From: Candidatus Enterosoma merdigallinarum
GTDB taxonomy: Bacteria > Bacillota_I > Bacilli_A > RFN20 > CAG-288
Reading direction: 5' to 3'
Length of the DNA stretch: 64,000 nucleotides
NCBI GenBank assembly: GCA_018714385.1
Contig: DVNL01000014.1
Span: 127,061 to 191,060 of the forward strand
Of the stretch, positions 7,789-15,712 are shown piece after piece; position 1 is the first letter of the stretch, and the number at the start of each line of letters is the position of its first letter. Below the pieces are notes generated by a model that did not search any database, was not told the DNA's origin, and worked only from the letters and a program-made list of their open reading frames with translations. A program made the translations under genes and the position numbers.

Positions 7789-9351
7789 TCACCTCCAAAG
7801 TGGTTTGTCTGACTTGCTCTTTTTGTCCTTCTTGTCCGCCTTCTTTCCTCCGGGCTGGTGATGGGCGCTTCTGCGGATGGCGGCAAGAGTAGTTCCATCG
7901 CCTGTTTCGCGAGCAAGCTTGTGTCTTGCACGCGTCTGGAGGGCTTCCGTCAACAAGGCCTGAAGGATAGAAATCAGAGAGCCGAGAATCCAGTAAATAC
8001 CCATGGCGGCAGGCAGGGAGAAGCCCATGATGAGAATGAAGACCATCATGACGATGGAGAAAGTCTTCATCGTCTTGTTGGGATTCATGCCTTGGCTTCC
8101 GGCAGTCGGAAGGGTTTGGTTTCCGAAGTTTTTTGTCCTCCAGGAAGTGAAAAGAAGGGAAGTGGAGGAGGACAGGATGTTGGCGATGGCCATGAAGAGG
8201 AAGATCATGATGCCGGTGATGGCTCCAGGGGTTCCGGCGAAGTTGGTGAAGCACTGGGAAACCGTCGTTGTCAGTGCCAAGCCCATGAAGGAACCGCTGG
8301 CCAAGGCGGCACTTCCTTGCAGGGCGGACCAAACGCAGATAAAGATCGGGAATTGGACGATGAGAAGAAGCAAAGGCAGGAAGGGGTGCACCTTCGCCTT
8401 GCGCATCAGCGTCGCTTGCTCCATCGCAAGGGCTTGTTTTTGTTCCTTGTCTGTCGCGGCGTTGGGGTATTTGGCCTGGAGAGCATTCAACATCGGCTGA
8501 ATTTTTTGCTGCTTTGCCTGAGTCTTGCTTTGCAAGAAGGTGGAGAGGACGGTGATGATACGGGCAATCAGCGTGACGACGAGAATCGCCAAGAATTGGG
8601 CGGCTCCCGTTTTGCCAAGGCCGTTGGAAATGATGTGAATGAGATAGGCAAAAGGATAGACGAGGAGACCTTCCAGGAAACCATAGTCCCGGAACGCTTC
8701 TCCCCAGCTTTTACCGGAGACGTAGATTGTTGCGCCGTTCTGTTCGAAAACGCCATCGCTAGGTGAAATACAAGCGGTGGTTCCGGCGATCAGGGATTGG
8801 GCTTGAGACTGGAAAACAGAAACGAAAGACTGACTGGGGGCAAGAGCAACCCCAATGGCAGGGTCATCGAGAGCCTCTTGGTACCAATTGTTATAATTCG
8901 TCCAAAGAGGGGCGACGGCCAGTCTGCCGTCTTCTGTCGTTTCAAGACCGGCATAGACGGCGACATGCAAGGCGATCTCTTCCGCCTGGTTTGTTTCCCA
9001 TTCGCCGAGCGTGCCGTCGACCCAAAGGGTGGCGTTCTCCTCGACGAAAGCATCGGCCTTGGCGTCCATGAATGCATTGAAGGCCTTTGTGGGAAGACTG
9101 AAGCCGTTGGCAAGAAGCGTGTTGTAAAGGGTCTCTCGGTTGGTGTTCTGCTTTTCCGTGTTGTCCGTGGCTGTCGGGTCGGAGACATCAACGCCGCTGG
9201 AATAGATGTTGCCGAGGTTGGCATACATCTGATTGGCCTGATCCTGATTCGAACAGAAGGAAGCGGTACAGCTGGACATGAAGAAAACAGCGACGAAAGT
9301 AGAAAAGACTGCCGCCAACCGTTTCAACCATCTGTGCGTGTGAGTTCTCAT
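7789..9351 (-). CDS. yidC: Membrane protein insertase YidC/Oxa1, lipoprotein form with enlarged extracytoplasmic domain
   Basis: 520 aa, roughly twice the usual Gram-positive length. A signal segment ends in the lipobox MSSC (Cys28). About 180 residues of extracytoplasmic sequence follow, and then the Oxa1 core starts near residue 215 (EGLLVYPFAYLIHII). The core contains LARIIT-type helix with the conserved Arg of the hydrophilic groove (VVTLIARIITVLSTF), a charged cytoplasmic hairpin with KTQAKQQKIQPML, and three more helices. The basic C-terminal tail KKADKKDKKSKSDK fits ribosome contact. The start codon overlaps the rnpA stop by 4 bases. Confidence 0.93.
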   Translation of the reverse strand: MRTHTHRWLKRLAAVFSTFVAVFFMSSCTASFCSNQDQANQMYANLGNIYSSGVDVSDPTATDNTEKQNTNRETLYNTLLANGFSLPTKAFNAFMDAKADAFVEENATLWVDGTLGEWETNQAEEIALHVAVYAGLETTEDGRLAVAPLWTNYNNWYQEALDDPAIGVALAPSQSFVSVFQSQAQSLIAGTTACISPSDGVFEQNGATIYVSGKSWGEAFRDYGFLEGLLVYPFAYLIHIISNGLGKTGAAQFLAILVVTLIARIITVLSTFLQSKTQAKQQKIQPMLNALQAKYPNAATDKEQKQALAMEQATLMRKAKVHPFLPLLLLIVQFPIFICVWSALQGSAALASGSFMGLALTTTVSQCFTNFAGTPGAITGIMIFLFMAIANILSSSTSLLFTSWRTKNFGNQTLPTAGSQGMNPNKTMKTFSIVMMVFILIMGFSLPAAMGIYWILGSLISILQALLTEALQTRARHKLARETGDGTTLAAIRRSAHHQPGGKKADKKDKKSKSDKPLWR

Positions 9352-9698
9352 TTCTTTTCCCCTTTTGAGGATTCCCTCAGACTTCGAAAGGCTTTCTCGA
9401 ACGTCTGGAGATTTTCGTGAAAGCTGTGCTCCAGGTATCCCTTTCGGATGATGATGACGATGTCATAGGGATCGGCGAGGATGCCCGTCTCGTTGATTTG
9501 AGCTCGGACCTGTCTTCTCACTCTTGCCCGGACGACAGCGTTCCCCAACTTCGTAGAAGTCGAAATCCCGATTCTGGCATGGCCTTCGTCGTTTTTGGCG
9601 AAGAAGATGGAAGCCACATCGTTTCGAAGAGCAACCTTTCTTCCGTCCAATACCTTTTTGAAGTCCTCCGATTTCCTCAACCGGTAGAGCCTTACCAT
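9348..9698 (-). CDS. rnpA: Ribonuclease P protein component
   Basis: 116 aa from the ATG at 9698. The frame is open further upstream, but that section overlaps rpmH, and family members begin with the LRKSEDFKKV motif seen at residues 7-16. Conserved features: RKVALRNDVASIFF strand and the RNR-like signature KLGNAVVRARVRRQVRAQI (about residues 51-70), which contacts the catalytic RNA. It lies 11 bases after the rpmH stop with no strong Shine-Dalgarno, so it is probably translated by coupling. The stop overlaps the yidC start. Confidence 0.93.
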   Translation of the reverse strand: MVRLYRLRKSEDFKKVLDGRKVALRNDVASIFFAKNDEGHARIGISTSTKLGNAVVRARVRRQVRAQINETGILADPYDIVIIIRKGYLEHSFHENLQTFEKAFRSLRESSKGEKK

Positions 9699-9709
9699 CG
9701 GTTCTGATT

Positions 9710-9847
9710 TTAGGCCTGGGTAAGGCGGGCTCTTCCCTTGGCTCTTCTTCTGTTGAGGACCTTTCTTCCTCCTTTGGTGGCCATTCTGGCTCTGAAGCCG
9801 CAGGTGTGGGCTCTCTTGATTTTGCTGGGCTGATAAGTACGCTTCAT
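9710..9847 (-). CDS. rpmH: 50S ribosomal protein L34
   Basis: 45 aa: begins [20 protein letters not shown] and ends [11 protein letters not shown]. This is the complete, canonical L34 sequence (NRRRAKGR motif). Shine-Dalgarno GGAGGA lies ten bases upstream of the ATG. First gene of rpmH-rnpA-yidC-jag, with a consensus promoter at 9902-9930. Confidence 0.98.
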   Translation of the reverse strand: MKRTYQPSKIKRAHTCGFRARMATKGGRKVLNRRRAKGRARLTQA

Positions 9848-9901
9848 AAAGATGAAATCCTCCGTTGTTTACCAATGCGCACAAAAAACGCATGTAGGGA
9901 T

Positions 9902-9930
9902 ATTATAGTGACCGCCCCCGTGCAAATCAA
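9902..9930 (-). promoter_or_regulatory. Sigma-A type promoter of the rpmH operon
   Basis: On the minus strand the -35 is TTGATT (9925-9930) and the -10 is TATAAT (9902-9907), with a spacer of exactly 17. Predicted start of transcription is near 9895, giving a leader of about 48 nt before rpmH. Confidence 0.8.
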
Positions 9931-10260
9931 CCTAAGAATACATGTGAATATTTATATAAATATTATGCATATTTTAGGTGTTTTTTCGAAGCCAAAAAGA
10001 AGGGAAACGTCACTCAAGGAGACAGAGGCGAGTGGAGCGGTTTTGATCAACTTAAAACCCCAAGAAAGAAAGAAAGGTTGGAAAAGCGGAAGAAATAATG
10101 AAAAAACAATCATATGAGACAAAAACAGACACAAAAACGGAATGATAGGGCTTTCTTGAACGGCTACAAGTCGCCAAGAAAAACAGAACGAAGAAAACTT
10201 TAGCGTTTATTACGAAAAAGAACGAAAAAATACTATAATAAATAATCGAGGTTATTCGAA
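9931..10260. other. Intergenic region between rpmH operon and DUF308 gene
   Basis: About 330 bases, AT-rich, without a gene. It holds the divergent promoter regions. A -10 TATAAT at 10234-10239 sits 21 bases before the 10261 ATG, with GAGG as a likely Shine-Dalgarno; no good -35 is visible. The rpmH neighbourhood is often the replication origin, but only one near-match to a DnaA box (9943-9951, one mismatch) is seen, so oriC is not supported here. Confidence 0.5.
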
Positions 10261-11136
10261 ATGAAAGATATCGACGATGGAACTATCAATCAATACAAAT
10301 GGCTAAAGATTGCCCAAGCGTTGATTTTGATCGTCCTCGGCCTCATTTTTGTCTTGACCGCCTGGTTGTCCGAGGATGGCGTGAACAATGCCCTCAGCTA
10401 TTGTCTCGGCGTCGTCTTTGCCGCCTACGGGACAGTCAATATCGTCGCAGGCTATCTTCTTCATCGAACTGCTTTGAATTCGCCGGTCTTCATCGGCCTT
10501 TTGGCCATTGCCTTTTCGGTCATTTTCTTTTATAAATCGGAGCTTCTGGCGCAGATTCTTTCGCCCTTCCTGATTACCCTTCTGATCGGCGTGAGCATTC
10601 TTCTCATCGTCAATGGCGTCGACAAGATTCTCTCTTCCAACAAGACCAAAAAGAAAATCGCATTGGAGAAGGCAAAGGAGGACGGGAAGGATTTCGAATT
10701 GATAAAGAGGCTCGGGAACAGCGTCCATCAAGATGTGAAGAGCGCTGTCATCGCCTTCGTCGTGGCTGCGTTGGTCATTGCCATGAGCGTCGTCTACCTT
10801 TACTTCTATCTGACTCAGAAGGCCCAGGTCGAGAAATATCTCGTAATTGCTGTCGGTATCGCGACTTTTATCCTCGGCATCGCCTCTATGGTTTCCGTCC
10901 TTCGAAAAATCCGGAGCACGAAGGATTTCCTGATGGAAGAAAAGATGAAAGAGCAGACTCCGACCTACAACGATTCCGATGAGGTGCGCAACACCGATGT
11001 CAGGATCATCGATATCTCCGAGCTCAAGAGCAAAAGAACCCGAAGAAGAAAGGCCCTCCCCAAGCCGAAGGCAGAGGAAGAAGGCGAAAAAGAGGAGCAG
11101 TCTGCCGTTTCCGGAGATGGACTCGACGGAGACTGA
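10261..11136 (+). CDS. DUF308/HdeD-like membrane protein
   Basis: 291 aa with six hydrophobic helices: about residues 15-35, 42-62, 72-90, 95-115, 160-182 and 190-215. A charged loop lies between helices four and five, and a long charged cytoplasmic tail (residues 220-291) is rich in Lys, Arg and Glu. The paired short helices with a LGVVFAAYGTVNIVAGY pattern resemble the HdeD/DUF308 family. Function unknown. The stop overlaps the ATG of the next gene by one base (TGATG), so it is the first gene of a three-gene operon. Confidence 0.6.
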   Translation: MKDIDDGTINQYKWLKIAQALILIVLGLIFVLTAWLSEDGVNNALSYCLGVVFAAYGTVNIVAGYLLHRTALNSPVFIGLLAIAFSVIFFYKSELLAQILSPFLITLLIGVSILLIVNGVDKILSSNKTKKKIALEKAKEDGKDFELIKRLGNSVHQDVKSAVIAFVVAALVIAMSVVYLYFYLTQKAQVEKYLVIAVGIATFILGIASMVSVLRKIRSTKDFLMEEKMKEQTPTYNDSDEVRNTDVRIIDISELKSKRTRRRKALPKPKAEEEGEKEEQSAVSGDGLDGD

Positions 11137-11339
11137 TGACTTTTTCCAAGATAGTTCAAGCTGTCATGAGGGAATATCAACTCACGCCTCACGACCTTCA
11201 TCATCGTTTTGCCCTTCCCGAAGAAACGGTTCAAGGGTGGATTGAGGGGACGGCTGTTCCGGAGAGGAAGACATTGGAGGACTTCTCGGCGATGTTTGCC
11301 ATCCCGATCGATGTTCTTGAGAAAAGTCTTCCGAGGTAA
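11136..11339 (+). CDS. Small Cro/CI-type helix-turn-helix protein
   Basis: 67 aa. The pattern fits a five-helix HTH_3 domain with almost nothing outside it: YQLTPHDLHHRFALPEETVQGWIEG (about residues 14-38) covers the HTH, followed by PERKTLEDFSAMFAIPIDVLEKSL. The spacing L-x-Q/H..LA.....V..WE.G...P....L..LA..F.I... matches the family, although W-I replaces the usual W-E. It overlaps the upstream membrane protein gene by one base and lies 3 bases before the kinase gene, so it may regulate its own operon. Confidence 0.7.
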   Translation: MTFSKIVQAVMREYQLTPHDLHHRFALPEETVQGWIEGTAVPERKTLEDFSAMFAIPIDVLEKSLPR

Positions 11340-11342
11340 AAC

Positions 11343-12200
11343 ATGAAACAGAAGAGGATATTGACGATTCAAGACTATAGTTGTCTGGGAAGATGTTCCT
11401 TGACGGTCGCCCTGCCGGTCATTTCGGCGTGCGGTATCGAGTGCGTCGGCATTCCGACGGCTGTTCTTTCCAACCATACCGCCGGCTTTGCCAGCTGGAC
11501 TTATGCCGATCTGACAGAATATCTTCTCCCGACCGTCGACCACTGGCAGGATTATAACCATGAGTTCGATGCCATATATACGGGGTATCTCGGAACCGAT
11601 CAGATTTCCATCGTCCTTGAAATCATCCACCGCCTTGCCAAAGAGGGGACAACGGTTCTCGTCGACCCGGCTTTTGCCGATTCTGGCAAGCTCTATCCCG
11701 GGTTTGACCACCGTCATGTCGAAATGATGAAACGGCTTGTCGGGGAAAGCGACATCGTCGTTCCGAATCTCACAGAGGCATGCTTTCTTCTCGGCAAGGA
11801 CCCGGAGGGGCATTACGGAAGAAAGGATTTCGAAGGTTTCCTCATCGGATTGACGGATTTGGGGCCGGAAGAGGCTGTCCTCTCCGGGCTTTCCTTTGAT
11901 AACGACGAGGTCGGGTGCCTGATGTACAGCAAGAAGACAGGACGTTTTTCTAGCTATATGACGGAGAGCTATCGCGGGGCCTATCATGGGACGGGCGATC
12001 TTTTTGCCTCCTCCCTCGTTGCTGCCAAGGTCGCGGGATTCTCTTTGGAAGAAGCTGTGTGCATCGCCCACGACTTTGTCCATCTTTCTATCGGGAAGAC
12101 GCTTGAGGACAAAGAACCGGATCTCTATTACGGTGTCGAGTTCGAAAAGGCTTTGCCCGCCCTTGTTCATGCCGTTGCGTCAAAGGGGACGAAAGAATAG
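11343..12200 (+). CDS. pdxY: Pyridoxal/pyridoxamine kinase
   Basis: 285 aa, a ribokinase-like fold. Recognisable features: TIQDYSCLGRCSLTVALPVISACG (residues 7-30; the G-R-S/C-S motif binding pyridoxal), PTAVLSNHTAGF (about residues 38-49), LVDPAFAD (about 109-116), DIVVPNLTEACFLLG (about 138-152), and YHGTGDLFASSLVAA (about 215-229), which contains the GTGD anion hole with the catalytic Asp. It phosphorylates B6 vitamers for PLP salvage in the cytoplasm. Last gene of the operon starting at 10261. Confidence 0.9.
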   Translation: MKQKRILTIQDYSCLGRCSLTVALPVISACGIECVGIPTAVLSNHTAGFASWTYADLTEYLLPTVDHWQDYNHEFDAIYTGYLGTDQISIVLEIIHRLAKEGTTVLVDPAFADSGKLYPGFDHRHVEMMKRLVGESDIVVPNLTEACFLLGKDPEGHYGRKDFEGFLIGLTDLGPEEAVLSGLSFDNDEVGCLMYSKKTGRFSSYMTESYRGAYHGTGDLFASSLVAAKVAGFSLEEAVCIAHDFVHLSIGKTLEDKEPDLYYGVEFEKALPALVHAVASKGTKE

Positions 12201-12303
12201 ATCCGTTTACCTTCGAATTCGTTCGAGCAGATTTGAATGTCGGGAAAGTCGTGAGGAAGGATCCGTCCTTCCTTTTTCGATGATGTCAAGGCAGAAAGAG
12301 CAT

Positions 12304-12330
12304 CAAAAAAGCCCAACCTTTCGGTCGGGC
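12304..12330 (-). terminator. Rho-independent terminator of the Bax1-I gene
   Basis: On the minus strand GCCCGACC, tetraloop GAAA, GGTTGGGC, then TTTTTT. One G-U pair forms only in the minus-strand RNA, which fixes the direction. Confidence 0.9.
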
Positions 12331-12339
12331 CGTATTTGA

Positions 12340-13101
12340 TCAGCTGTCGCGTCTTCCGAAGAGCAGAAGGACGTAATAGATGATGCGGATGAAAATGTTG
12401 ATGAAGTCGACATAGAGAGTGAAGGCCGAATAGATGGTCATGCTGTAGGAATCCTCGAATTGTTTGGATTCCACCAGTTTTCGGACCTGATTCATGTCGA
12501 CGGCCGTGCAGATGAGGATGAAGGCAAGGATGACGAAGTCGATGATCCAATACAAAGGTTCCGACTGCAAGAAGATATTCACGAGAGAGAGGATCAACGC
12601 GCCGATCAAGAATGTCGAAATGAAGGGAATGAGGCCGGACAAACTCTTTTTTGTCAGCGCACCGATGCCGCCCATAAGAAGGAAGCAACCTGCTGTGATG
12701 AAGAAGGAGATGGAAATGATGTTGAATGCTTGTGCGCTATTGATTGCCAACACCTGCATGAAAATCGTGGAGAGGATGATGCCGATGGCGATGGCGTAGA
12801 CGAAATAGGCGATCGTGATGCCGACCTTTTTGTTCGTCATCGCTTTCATGCCGATGATGATGGCACAGGGGAGAATGGCGATGGCACCGATGACGTAGAG
12901 AACGATGTAGGCGACGGACAGGCTTCCTGCGTCCCCTCCCGTGATGGCAAGGAGAAGATCGGGCAGAGAAAGAGAGACGATGGCGGTCACGAGGAGACCG
13001 AGTCCCATCCACAGCAGGACTTTCGTCATCGAGAACGTCGCTTTTATGGGGCTGGCCTTAACCTCTTTGGTTTCGACATGATCTGGGGTATAGGTTTCCA
13101 T
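12340..13101 (-). CDS. Bax inhibitor-1/YccA family membrane protein
   Basis: 253 aa from the ATG at 13101. An in-frame ATG six codons earlier overlaps the Shine-Dalgarno AAAGGAGG, so the later start was chosen. Seven hydrophobic helices run from about residue 28 to the end. The sixth carries DFVILAFILICTAVDMNQVRKL and is followed by YSAFTLYVDFINIFIRIIYYVLLLFGRR, the typical Bax1-I C-terminal signature (A..LYLDFINLF..LL.L.G.R). The family forms calcium-leak or stress channels; its bacterial role is unclear. Single gene with its own terminator; a minus-strand -10 TATACT is visible about 30 bases upstream of the start. Confidence 0.9.
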   Translation of the reverse strand: METYTPDHVETKEVKASPIKATFSMTKVLLWMGLGLLVTAIVSLSLPDLLLAITGGDAGSLSVAYIVLYVIGAIAILPCAIIIGMKAMTNKKVGITIAYFVYAIAIGIILSTIFMQVLAINSAQAFNIISISFFITAGCFLLMGGIGALTKKSLSGLIPFISTFLIGALILSLVNIFLQSEPLYWIIDFVILAFILICTAVDMNQVRKLVESKQFEDSYSMTIYSAFTLYVDFINIFIRIIYYVLLLFGRRDS

Positions 13102-13284
13102 TTGTATTCCTCCTTTCAAGGAACGACAAGATTAGTATAATCGAAAAACACAGGAAATAAAGTTGTGTGCCTCAAAATATGACACACTATGAGATAAAAA
13201 GGACTTAAAAGCCCTTTCACACCAAATGCTGTCGCTCTTCATCCGTTCGTTACAATTCTTTGCAGAAACTTGGCTCTTTCTCGA

Positions 13285-13314
13285 TTGCTTTCCTTTTTCT
13301 TGCTAGATTACAAT
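13285..13314 (+). promoter_or_regulatory. Promoter directly abutting the start codon (leaderless)
   Basis: -35 TTGCTT (13285-13290), 18-base spacer, -10 TACAAT (13309-13314). The ATG at 13321 is only six bases after the -10, so transcription should begin at or next to the start codon. No Shine-Dalgarno precedes the ATG. Confidence 0.65.
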
Positions 13315-13320
13315 ACATTT

Positions 13321-14115
13321 ATGACGAAAACGGCAAAAGAGCTTCAAGGCAAAATCGCGGATCGTATCGGTGGTGCCGAAAGCTTTCTTTTGCGAGCCAA
13401 AAAGGAAAGGAAGGAGAACAAGAGAAACGTTCTCATTTCTTCCGCCTGCTCCAGCATGCGCGTCGCCCTGGAGATACTCATCAACGATCTTTACGAAAAA
13501 GAGAATCCCGGGGGAAAAGACAGTCACCTCTATGCCAAAATCGGCTGTCTCAAACAAAGAAGGGCCATCAACCAAGGCCAACTTTACAAAATTGATCGCA
13601 TCCGTTCCATCGGAAACATATCCGTCCACGATGCCGAAAAGGAGATTTCCATCGAGGAAGCTTTCGATTGTTTGGCCGATCTCAAGGAAATCGTCCAGTG
13701 CTTCCTCCCACAGGAAGGACATCTGCTCATTCGAAAGCATTTTGGGCTTTACGGCTTCTATGCGTTTCTTCTTTTTGTCTTTCTTTTGGGTGTTCCGGCA
13801 GCCATCTGGTATTTTGAGGCCTATTCCTTCTCCATTTTTGTCGCTGCGATGGCTGTTTTGGGTGTCCTCTATCTTTCTCTTTTCTTTTTGTCTCCCTCAA
13901 AGCGCGGCCTCGTCCGATATCGGCATCCCAAGATTCAAACATTGATTCTGCCTTTTGTGATGACGGCTTTAGGCGTGGCTTCTTATTTCGTTTTCGACTT
14001 CTATTTGGAATTCTCTCTTTATTTGACGATTGCACTTTCGGTGGCCGTCGGATTCCTGCCTTGCTTTTTTGTTCTTCTCGCCTGTCAAAGGACAAGCCGG
14101 CAGAGGATCGGCTGA
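13321..14115 (+). CDS. DUF4145-like (HEPN-related) domain protein with C-terminal membrane segments
   Basis: 264 aa from the ATG at 13321; an in-frame alternative start 17 codons upstream lies inside the promoter. Residues 1-130 form a helical domain ending in RIRSIGNISVHDAEK (R95, N99, H103), the R..GN...H signature of DUF4145, a relative of HEPN domains. Residues 140-160, 166-188, 205-225 and 230-255 are hydrophobic, giving four membrane helices. The soluble domain should face the cytoplasm. Function unknown; membrane-bound HEPN-like proteins are sometimes RNases, but catalysis cannot be inferred. Confidence 0.6.
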   Translation: MTKTAKELQGKIADRIGGAESFLLRAKKERKENKRNVLISSACSSMRVALEILINDLYEKENPGGKDSHLYAKIGCLKQRRAINQGQLYKIDRIRSIGNISVHDAEKEISIEEAFDCLADLKEIVQCFLPQEGHLLIRKHFGLYGFYAFLLFVFLLGVPAAIWYFEAYSFSIFVAAMAVLGVLYLSLFFLSPSKRGLVRYRHPKIQTLILPFVMTALGVASYFVFDFYLEFSLYLTIALSVAVGFLPCFFVLLACQRTSRQRIG

Positions 14116-14171
14116 CAAAAGGAAAGTCCGGCTTTTTCTTTTTCTCGAAACGTCAGGTCGGGCGGAAATCC

Positions 14172-14180
14172 TGCTAGAAT
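14172..14180 (+). promoter_or_regulatory. Extended -10 element in front of the hydrolase gene (leaderless)
   Basis: TGCTAGAAT: TG-N plus TAGAAT (14175-14180), with no clear -35. The second possible start codon (14188) is seven bases after the -10, again compatible with a leaderless mRNA. Confidence 0.5.
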
Positions 14181-14187
14181 GGTAAAT

Positions 14188-15096
14188 ATGGAAATACAGG
14201 AACGGTTCGTCGATTTTCTTTCTTACAAGACCTATTGTCGCATCGTACTTTCCGATGGCGGAAAAGTTCCTCTGCTCTTGGTTCATGGCGGACCGGGAAG
14301 CGGGCACGATTCTTTTGAATTGCTCGATGATCTCGCCTATCAAGACGAGAGAACCGTGATCATGTACGATCAACTCGGTTGCGGCCGTTCTTCCGACGAA
14401 TCCATCCCGGATGAACTTCTCTGCGAAAAGACTTGGACGATGGAACTCGAGAACCTATTGAAAAATCTCGGTTTTCCGGAAGTCTATCTTCTCGGCCATT
14501 CCTGGGGCGGAATGCTTGTGATGTCCTATCTGATCGAAAGACGGCCTTCCGGAATCCGGGGAGCCATCCTTTCGAGCACTCTTCCTTCCGCCAAGCTTTG
14601 GGAGGAAGAGGCAAAGAGGCTTGTCGGTTATCTTGGTGAGGCGGATCGGAAAGCCGTGAAGGAGGCTTTGGAATCGAAAGACTTCTCCTCCTTGGAATTT
14701 GAAAACGCCGTTGCCCACTATTCCCGTCTTTTCATAGCCCCAGAAAAAGGGGAGGATCTTCCCGAGTGCCTGAGAAGACAAAAGCCGAAGCAGGGAAGAA
14801 AAGCCTACGAACGGAATTGGGGACCATGCGAATTTGTCCCGACGGGAGAACTGAAGGCGTTTGACTATACCCAAAGGCTTGGTGAGATAGCGTGTCCTGC
14901 CCTGGTCATAAGCGGGACGGACGACGAGTCGACGCCCTTGATCAACAAGACGATCTACGATGCTTTATCCTGCCCCAAAAGCTGGTCTCTTCTTTCTGGG
15001 GCAAGGCATATGACGTATTTCGACAGGAAAGAGGAATATATCAAGGCAGTCATGGAATTTATGAAAAGGGAGGACGACAGGCATGGACAGAGATGA
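14188..15096 (+). CDS. Proline iminopeptidase-like alpha/beta hydrolase
   Basis: 302 aa from ATG 14188; ATG 14179 overlaps the -10 box and is the less likely start. Family features: oxyanion loop LLVHGGPGSGHDSF (about residues 29-42), MYDQLGCGRSS (about 60-70), nucleophile elbow LGHSWGGM (about 103-110, Ser in GHSWGG), acid region VISGTDDESTP (about 240-250) and final HMTYFDR with the catalytic His. These match the prolyl aminopeptidase/S33 family, which releases N-terminal proline from peptides and would complement peptide uptake. No signal peptide, so cytoplasmic. It overlaps the next gene by 14 bases. Confidence 0.85.
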   Translation: MEIQERFVDFLSYKTYCRIVLSDGGKVPLLLVHGGPGSGHDSFELLDDLAYQDERTVIMYDQLGCGRSSDESIPDELLCEKTWTMELENLLKNLGFPEVYLLGHSWGGMLVMSYLIERRPSGIRGAILSSTLPSAKLWEEEAKRLVGYLGEADRKAVKEALESKDFSSLEFENAVAHYSRLFIAPEKGEDLPECLRRQKPKQGRKAYERNWGPCEFVPTGELKAFDYTQRLGEIACPALVISGTDDESTPLINKTIYDALSCPKSWSLLSGARHMTYFDRKEEYIKAVMEFMKREDDRHGQR

Positions 15097-15712
15097 GCTG
15101 GTCCGGATGTTATCCGGAGATGTCGAGGACACCCCCCTTCTTCCATGCCGAACTTTTTCCGATCTCTTTCCCGTCTTCTTCCGTCGAACCCTTTCGGATT
15201 CGATCGTCGACTCCGACTTTCCCGATCTCAAGTATCAGCTTTCTGGATACAACCACTTCAAAATAATTAAAGAAGGACACAAAAAATTGGTCGCAAGGCT
15301 TCTCAAGGCCTATCCCGACAAGAACAAATCGGACATCAAGAAGATCGTCACCGCCGCTTTGCTGGTGTCCAAATACTTTGCGAAGTTCCCACGTTTCGGC
15401 GATTTGGAGACGCTTTACCGTTCCCAGGCAGTAGATGACACGACGCTCATCGCCTTTCTTGAGAACTTCCGCAAAGACTCCGGCATCTTCGGAATGTATT
15501 TTCTCAAGGCGAGCCAGGTCGTCATGCAAAGCCAGATCATCGACATACCGGCTTTGGACGGCGACATCAAGAGATACTTGATGGATCGACTCAATCTTCC
15601 CGATGATAACAAGACGATTTATCGCGAATTGATGCGTTTGAAGAGAAGGACGGGACATACTGGAAAGGCCCTCTATGCGGGGTTGAGGACTTTGGCCAAT
15701 GGTGACGCTTGA
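15083..15712 (+). CDS. Hypothetical protein, possibly HhH-GPD-like
   Basis: 209 aa, not confidently recognised. It is helical throughout with no membrane segment. The stretch LLVSKYFAKFPRFGDLETLYRSQ, then FGMYFLKASQVVMQSQIIDIPALDGDIKRYLMDRLNL (about residues 150-186) is reminiscent of the helix-hairpin-helix end of endonuclease III-type proteins (G...A..V......P.VD..V.R.L...L), but the catalytic Lys and the GxG hairpin are not clear. It overlaps both neighbours by 14 bases, so it is part of an operon with the hydrolase and the following ABC exporter. Confidence 0.45.
   Translation: MDRDELVRMLSGDVEDTPLLPCRTFSDLFPVFFRRTLSDSIVDSDFPDLKYQLSGYNHFKIIKEGHKKLVARLLKAYPDKNKSDIKKIVTAALLVSKYFAKFPRFGDLETLYRSQAVDDTTLIAFLENFRKDSGIFGMYFLKASQVVMQSQIIDIPALDGDIKRYLMDRLNLPDDNKTIYRELMRLKRRTGHTGKALYAGLRTLANGDA

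Noticed and set aside
9850..10260. Replication origin next to rpmH
   Set aside because: Only one near-match to a DnaA box (9943-9951, one mismatch) and no dnaA or dnaN nearby. AT-richness alone is explained by two divergent promoters.
12201..12303. Possible extra small gene between pdxY and the Bax1-I terminator
   Set aside because: The short frames here have no start with a ribosome-binding site and no composition like neighbouring genes.
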